Assembly (NCBI GenBank): GCA_013154075.1
Contig: JAADDG010000048.1
Coordinates: 1-9,025 of the forward strand
Reading direction: 5' to 3'
Source: Campylobacterota bacterium
GTDB lineage: Bacteria > Campylobacterota > Campylobacteria > Campylobacterales > JAADDG01
Length of the DNA stretch: 9,025 nucleotides
In this document: piece after piece, positions 6,602 to 9,025 of the stretch
How positions within the stretch are numbered: position 1 is the first letter of the stretch
How the letters are laid out: each line of letters begins with the position of its first letter
The notes under the pieces: model-generated
The model's input: only the letters and a program-made list of their open reading frames with translations
Told to the model about the DNA's origin: nothing
Database searches by the model: none
Position numbers and translations under genes: made by a program

Positions 6602-6988
6602 TTGTTTAGTAGAAATCTTTTACTCGGATTTTTGTTTATTTTCATATTTTTGAGTGCGGTGGCTTTAATTACGAATATGCCAGAAAAAAAGGATGTCAAA
6701 GTCTATAAAGAGGTTTTAAAATACTTTCCTTACAAAATAAAAAAAGAATTCGGGGGCCTCGATATAGAGGATAAAAGAACGGGAGAGGATCTCGATGTAC
6801 CAAATTCGAAAGTATTTTTAGCTTATGATAATTTACTCAAAAAGTGGGGCAAAAAACATCTAAAATTACAAAACAACACCTTAATAGTGCTTGACGACAA
6901 CGGCCAAAAGAAGGGAGAGATCAAACTCGAAACCCAAAAAGATATAGATTGGGTCAAAAAGTTCTTTTTCTCAGCTCAAAAACCGTAA
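6602..6988 (+). CDS. small membrane-anchored protein of unknown function, TTG start
   Basis: I do not recognise this 128-residue protein. It has a single hydrophobic segment at about 6-24 that follows a short basic start (R4), reading as an uncleaved signal anchor or a signal peptide without an obvious cleavage motif. The rest (25-128) is hydrophilic, Lys/Asp/Glu-rich, without Cys or His clusters, and would lie in the periplasm. It starts one base after the stop of the siroheme gene with a strong AGGAG, so the two are co-transcribed and presumably under the same FNR-type box. Its last 13 bases overlap the convergent zinc-knuckle gene. A link to siroheme, heme d1 or nitrite reductase maturation is suggested only by position. 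Confidence 0.75.
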   Translation: MFSRNLLLGFLFIFIFLSAVALITNMPEKKDVKVYKEVLKYFPYKIKKEFGGLDIEDKRTGEDLDVPNSKVFLAYDNLLKKWGKKHLKLQNNTLIVLDDNGQKKGEIKLETQKDIDWVKKFFFSAQKP

Positions 6989-7608
6989 ATCCATCTGAAA
7001 AAATCACCTATAGGATCGAAATCGAAGAGAGAAGAGCCGCTCTCATACGATCCTTTGTAAGAGTCCTTAGACAAAACGGATTTATCGTTTTTTTTGACCA
7101 AAGAGGCCTTTATCTCCCCTCCCGCTCTTTTCCACTCCAAAAGCTGTTTAAGCTCTCCGCCGTCAAGCCAAACGCCGTGCTTTATACATCTATCGATAAT
7201 CACCCCGCTTACGGATTTATAGTTTTTCCTCTGCATTACCTTTTTGCAGACGGGACACCTTCTATAAAACACCTTTTTTTCTATCTCGTGTCTTGGATGA
7301 TTTGTTACAAACTTCAAAGCTTCAATATCTATGGAGTATATCTTGTCACTATAGCTCTCCAAAACCTTCTCAAGCTCGTCCTTTTCGAAAAATATTCCGT
7401 CACACTTGATACAGTGATGAGCTATAAGCCTTTCTTTTTTTCCGATATCCACTCTCTCCAAAGTAGCTTCGCAAACGGGACAGCTAAAATATCCTCTAAA
7501 TCTATCTTTGAGAGACAAAGAGCTTAGATTCAACGGATTTCTTTTGCCGCAATATTCGCAAACAAGCCCGTTTTGGGGCAGCGGAGCGGAACAAAACATA
7601 CATTTCAT
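6976..7608 (-). CDS. zinc-ribbon protein with TFIIB-type zinc-binding units
   Basis: This 210-residue soluble protein carries three potential zinc sites. The first is C3-x2-C6 with C17-x2-C20, a short zinc ribbon. The second is C43-x2-C46 with C66-x2-C69, followed by GIFFEKDELEKVL. The third is C118-x2-C121 with C141-x2-H144, followed by GVWLDGGELKQLL. The last two have the zf-TFIIB pattern (CPxC, then C-x2-C-x-G-hydrophobic-aromatic, then an acidic EL segment); the third uses His as its fourth ligand. The C-terminal 45 residues are polar and Ser/Lys-rich, ending in aromatic FFRWIYGF. The gene begins one base after the stop of the SPFH gene, so the pair is an operon. Bacillus YdjI, an SPFH relative, bears its own zinc ribbon, so this pair may be a split version; that link is inference. 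No enzymatic motif is seen. Confidence 0.83.
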   Translation of the reverse strand: MKCMFCSAPLPQNGLVCEYCGKRNPLNLSSLSLKDRFRGYFSCPVCEATLERVDIGKKERLIAHHCIKCDGIFFEKDELEKVLESYSDKIYSIDIEALKFVTNHPRHEIEKKVFYRRCPVCKKVMQRKNYKSVSGVIIDRCIKHGVWLDGGELKQLLEWKRAGGEIKASLVKKNDKSVLSKDSYKGSYESGSSLFDFDPIGDFFRWIYGF

Positions 7609-7609
7609 A

Positions 7610-8599
7610 TCAAATCTCTTTTAAAATCTCCGCTTTTTTAGCCAAAAACTCCTCTCTCTCTATCAGATTCAGTTCATAAAGCTCTTTTAGCTTTTTCAAT
7701 CTACTCACCACATCATCTCTCTTTTCTCCATTATCCGAACCAAAAGAGGAAGAGAGGGAGTTTCCCACATTGGCCCCCATAAAGACTCCGGCAGCTCCGG
7801 CTTCGTTATTTGCGGCATCTTGCATAGCTTGCAAACGCTTAAGCTTCTCGAAACTCACTCCCGCTCTCTTAGCGGCGTAAATTTCCGCTTGAGTATCGGC
7901 TATCTTGCCTATTCTCTCTTTCGTCGCCTCATCAAAATCGGTTCCCTCGATCCTAAAATCCTCCAACTCAAAACCGAACCTCAAAAACTCTCCATTTAAT
8001 TTCTCTCTAAGTCTTTTGGCGATCTCTTCTCTTTTGGAATCTATATCGATATAAGAGAACTTCGATTCGGCAAAAAAATCGCTCATAGGCTGAATCAATC
8101 TCGAATTTAGAGTCATTCTAAATTCATCTACCAAATAAAACTCTCTTTCTCCGACAAAATTTACAAAAAACCTCTCAGCATCCCTTATCCTAAAACTATA
8201 GTTTCCAAAAGCCATAAGCTCTATCGGAAAATCGTAAAAAGGATCGAGATATTTGATGGTAGATACCGTTCCCCATTTCTGATCGGTTATTACGCTCTTT
8301 TTATAGAAATAAAATTCCGTTTTATGTTCGCTCTCGAAAAACTGCATAAACTTTTTTAGAGTAGTGATAAAGGGGATATTGGAAGTTTTTATATCAAACA
8401 CACCTTCTTTATCGAATATGGCGGCGATTTTGCCTTCATACACGAATATGCACCCCTCAGCGGGACCTACGATCAGTTTGGAAGCGTTTTTTATCTCGTC
8501 TCCGTTTTGAGACCATCTGTGAAAGAGCCGATTCTCTTTATCTTCATCCCACTCTATGACGGATCGAAGCTGCCTTTTTAAAGGATCCAAAAGCGACAT
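7610..8599 (-). CDS. SPFH-domain protein of the YdjI / 'virion core protein' type with C-terminal SHOCT segment
   Basis: This 329-residue protein has no membrane segment. The N-terminus (LLDPLKRQLRSVIEW, then the NRLFHRW region) and the following SPFH/band-7-like region (about 38-235) match the YdjI group, which in Bacillus helps place PspA-type proteins at stressed membranes. A charged, Ala-rich stretch (about 225-265) is probably coiled coil. A Gly/Ser-rich linker (266-290) leads to a SHOCT-like end (about 296-329: RLKKLKELYELNLIEREEF), a short helical segment thought to aid oligomerisation. An in-frame TTG at 8605 could start two codons earlier, but the ATG at 8599 has AAGGA seven bases upstream and is preferred. 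It precedes the zinc-knuckle gene by one base. No PspA homologue is visible here, so a membrane-stress role is only inferred. Confidence 0.85.
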   Translation of the reverse strand: MSLLDPLKRQLRSVIEWDEDKENRLFHRWSQNGDEIKNASKLIVGPAEGCIFVYEGKIAAIFDKEGVFDIKTSNIPFITTLKKFMQFFESEHKTEFYFYKKSVITDQKWGTVSTIKYLDPFYDFPIELMAFGNYSFRIRDAERFFVNFVGEREFYLVDEFRMTLNSRLIQPMSDFFAESKFSYIDIDSKREEIAKRLREKLNGEFLRFGFELEDFRIEGTDFDEATKERIGKIADTQAEIYAAKRAGVSFEKLKRLQAMQDAANNEAGAAGVFMGANVGNSLSSSFGSDNGEKRDDVVSRLKKLKELYELNLIEREEFLAKKAEILKEI

Positions 8600-8606
8600 A
8601 AACAAG

Positions 8607-8650
8607 TCCTTATAAAGATTTATAAGCTAAATCGGCTTAAATAGAAAGGA
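8607..8650 (-). promoter_or_regulatory. possible leader fold covering the SPFH gene ribosome site
   Basis: Read leftward, the leader contains UCCUU (8650-8646), a perfect 6-bp hairpin GAUUUA/UAAAUC with a 5-base loop (8633-8617), and AAGGA (8611-8607), the ribosome site of the SPFH gene. UCCUU can pair with AAGGA across the inner hairpin. The interior is AT-rich and partly unpaired, so the fold may be weak. Confidence 0.25.
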
Positions 8651-8677
8651 GGTAAAGAAGAAAAGAGCGAAAGAAAT

Positions 8678-9025
8678 TTAGGGCATATCCAAAAATTTTA
8701 TAAGCCCGAAACCTCTCTTTTTGATATCGGGGAAAGTTAAAACTCTGCTGCCTCCGTATTTTAGCATATAGACATTCAAAACGTCTTTGTTTCTAACGGG
8801 TATCAAATCGTCGCCTTTAGGGCCCTGAAGTCTGCTTCCAAATACATAAAGAGCCTTCTTCGCATCTATCCATTGCCCGCTTATATAATCTTTTACCAAA
8901 AGCTGTTTGAAATCTTTCTCTTCTTTTATATTGTATTCCGGAAAATTAAACGGTCTAAAATAGAGATCGAACATCGCCTTAGGACAGCAAAAAAGGATCT
9001 CTTTGCCGTTTGCCAATACGATTTT
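8678..9025 (-). CDS. nosL: NosL-like copper lipoprotein of the nitrous oxide reductase system (5' end outside the window)
   Basis: NosL is a periplasmic, outer-membrane-attached copper chaperone that helps assemble the copper centres of nitrous oxide reductase. Only the last 115 residues are visible and the frame is open to the window edge; the TTG at 9016 lies inside the conserved region and is not a credible start. Family landmarks (numbered from the first visible codon) are NGKEILFCCPKAMFDLYF (6-23), the DYISGQWIDAKKALYVFGS stretch (46-64) and GPKGDDLIPV (68-77), followed by a Gly-Gly turn and TFPDIKK. The usual lipobox and the copper-binding Cys/Met motif would be upstream, outside the window. 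The rest of a nos cluster may lie beyond the right edge. The SPFH gene follows in the same direction after 78 bp, so co-transcription is possible. Identification rests on remembered family patterns and is good but not certain. Confidence 0.8.
   Translation of the reverse strand, partial: KIVLANGKEILFCCPKAMFDLYFRPFNFPEYNIKEEKDFKQLLVKDYISGQWIDAKKALYVFGSRLQGPKGDDLIPVRNKDVLNVYMLKYGGSRVLTFPDIKKRGFGLIKFLDMP

Noticed and set aside
6949..7527. 192-codon open frame on the + strand over the zinc-knuckle gene
   Set aside because: The minus frame has three ordered CxxC/CxxH zinc motifs and operon spacing with the SPFH gene; the plus frame has neither a ribosome site nor recognisable motifs.
8643..8655. 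Near-perfect Shine-Dalgarno AAAGGAGGT on the + strand
   Set aside because: No ATG, GTG or TTG follows at a suitable distance with an open frame, so it does not start a gene there.
1..9025. CRISPR array, tRNA, insertion sequence or phage signature
   Set aside because: No regularly spaced repeats, no cloverleaf candidates noticed and no transposase or integrase motifs; coding is continuous and looks compositionally uniform.

Overview
The window looks like a chromosomal segment from a denitrifying member of the Campylobacterota (Epsilonproteobacteria), possibly a vent type such as Nitratiruptor or Sulfurimonas. That placement is an inference from the AT-rich coding sequence, the Lys/Phe/Ile-rich proteins, the tight packing and the gene set; no marker gene is present to prove it. 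Nine genes fill almost all of the 9 kb. The only intergenic stretches are about 119 bp (5909-6027) and 78 bp (8600-8677). The genes at both window edges are cut.

Left part (1-1131, + strand): an NnrS-family multi-span membrane protein that enters the window already in frame. It runs convergently into a leftward three-gene operon (5908 to 1128), sharing the four bases TTAA at the two stop codons. In transcription order the leftward operon is: a fused two-domain siroheme decarboxylase (NirDL type), a small unrecognised two-span membrane protein overlapping it by 8 bp, and a very large fused HyuA-HyuB (5-oxoprolinase/hydantoinase family) protein 4 bp further on.

Centre (5909-6027): a divergent control region. 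It holds one perfect FNR/Crp-family box, TTGAT-N4-ATCAA (5964-5977). A -10-like hexamer lies exactly 22 bp from each edge of the box, so one site could act as a class II activator (centre at -41.5) for both directions. To the right it would drive a stand-alone precorrin-2 dehydrogenase/ferrochelatase (siroheme synthesis) and a TTG-started small membrane-anchored protein of unknown function. The layout fits a pathway: the right-hand enzyme makes sirohydrochlorin or siroheme, and the left-hand enzyme decarboxylates siroheme towards heme d1, the cofactor of cytochrome cd1 nitrite reductase.

Right part (6976-9025, - strand): the 3' part of a NosL-like copper lipoprotein of the nitrous-oxide reductase system, then a YdjI-like SPFH protein with a C-terminal SHOCT segment, then a protein with three zinc-knuckle units. 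The last gene runs convergently into the small membrane protein with a 13-bp overlap. With NnrS (NO-related), NirDL/siroheme (nitrite reductase cofactor) and NosL (N2O reductase), the window reads as part of a denitrification gene neighbourhood, interrupted by the HyuAB gene and an SPFH/zinc-ribbon pair whose link to denitrification is unknown. I see no tRNA, rRNA, CRISPR array, insertion sequence or integrase.
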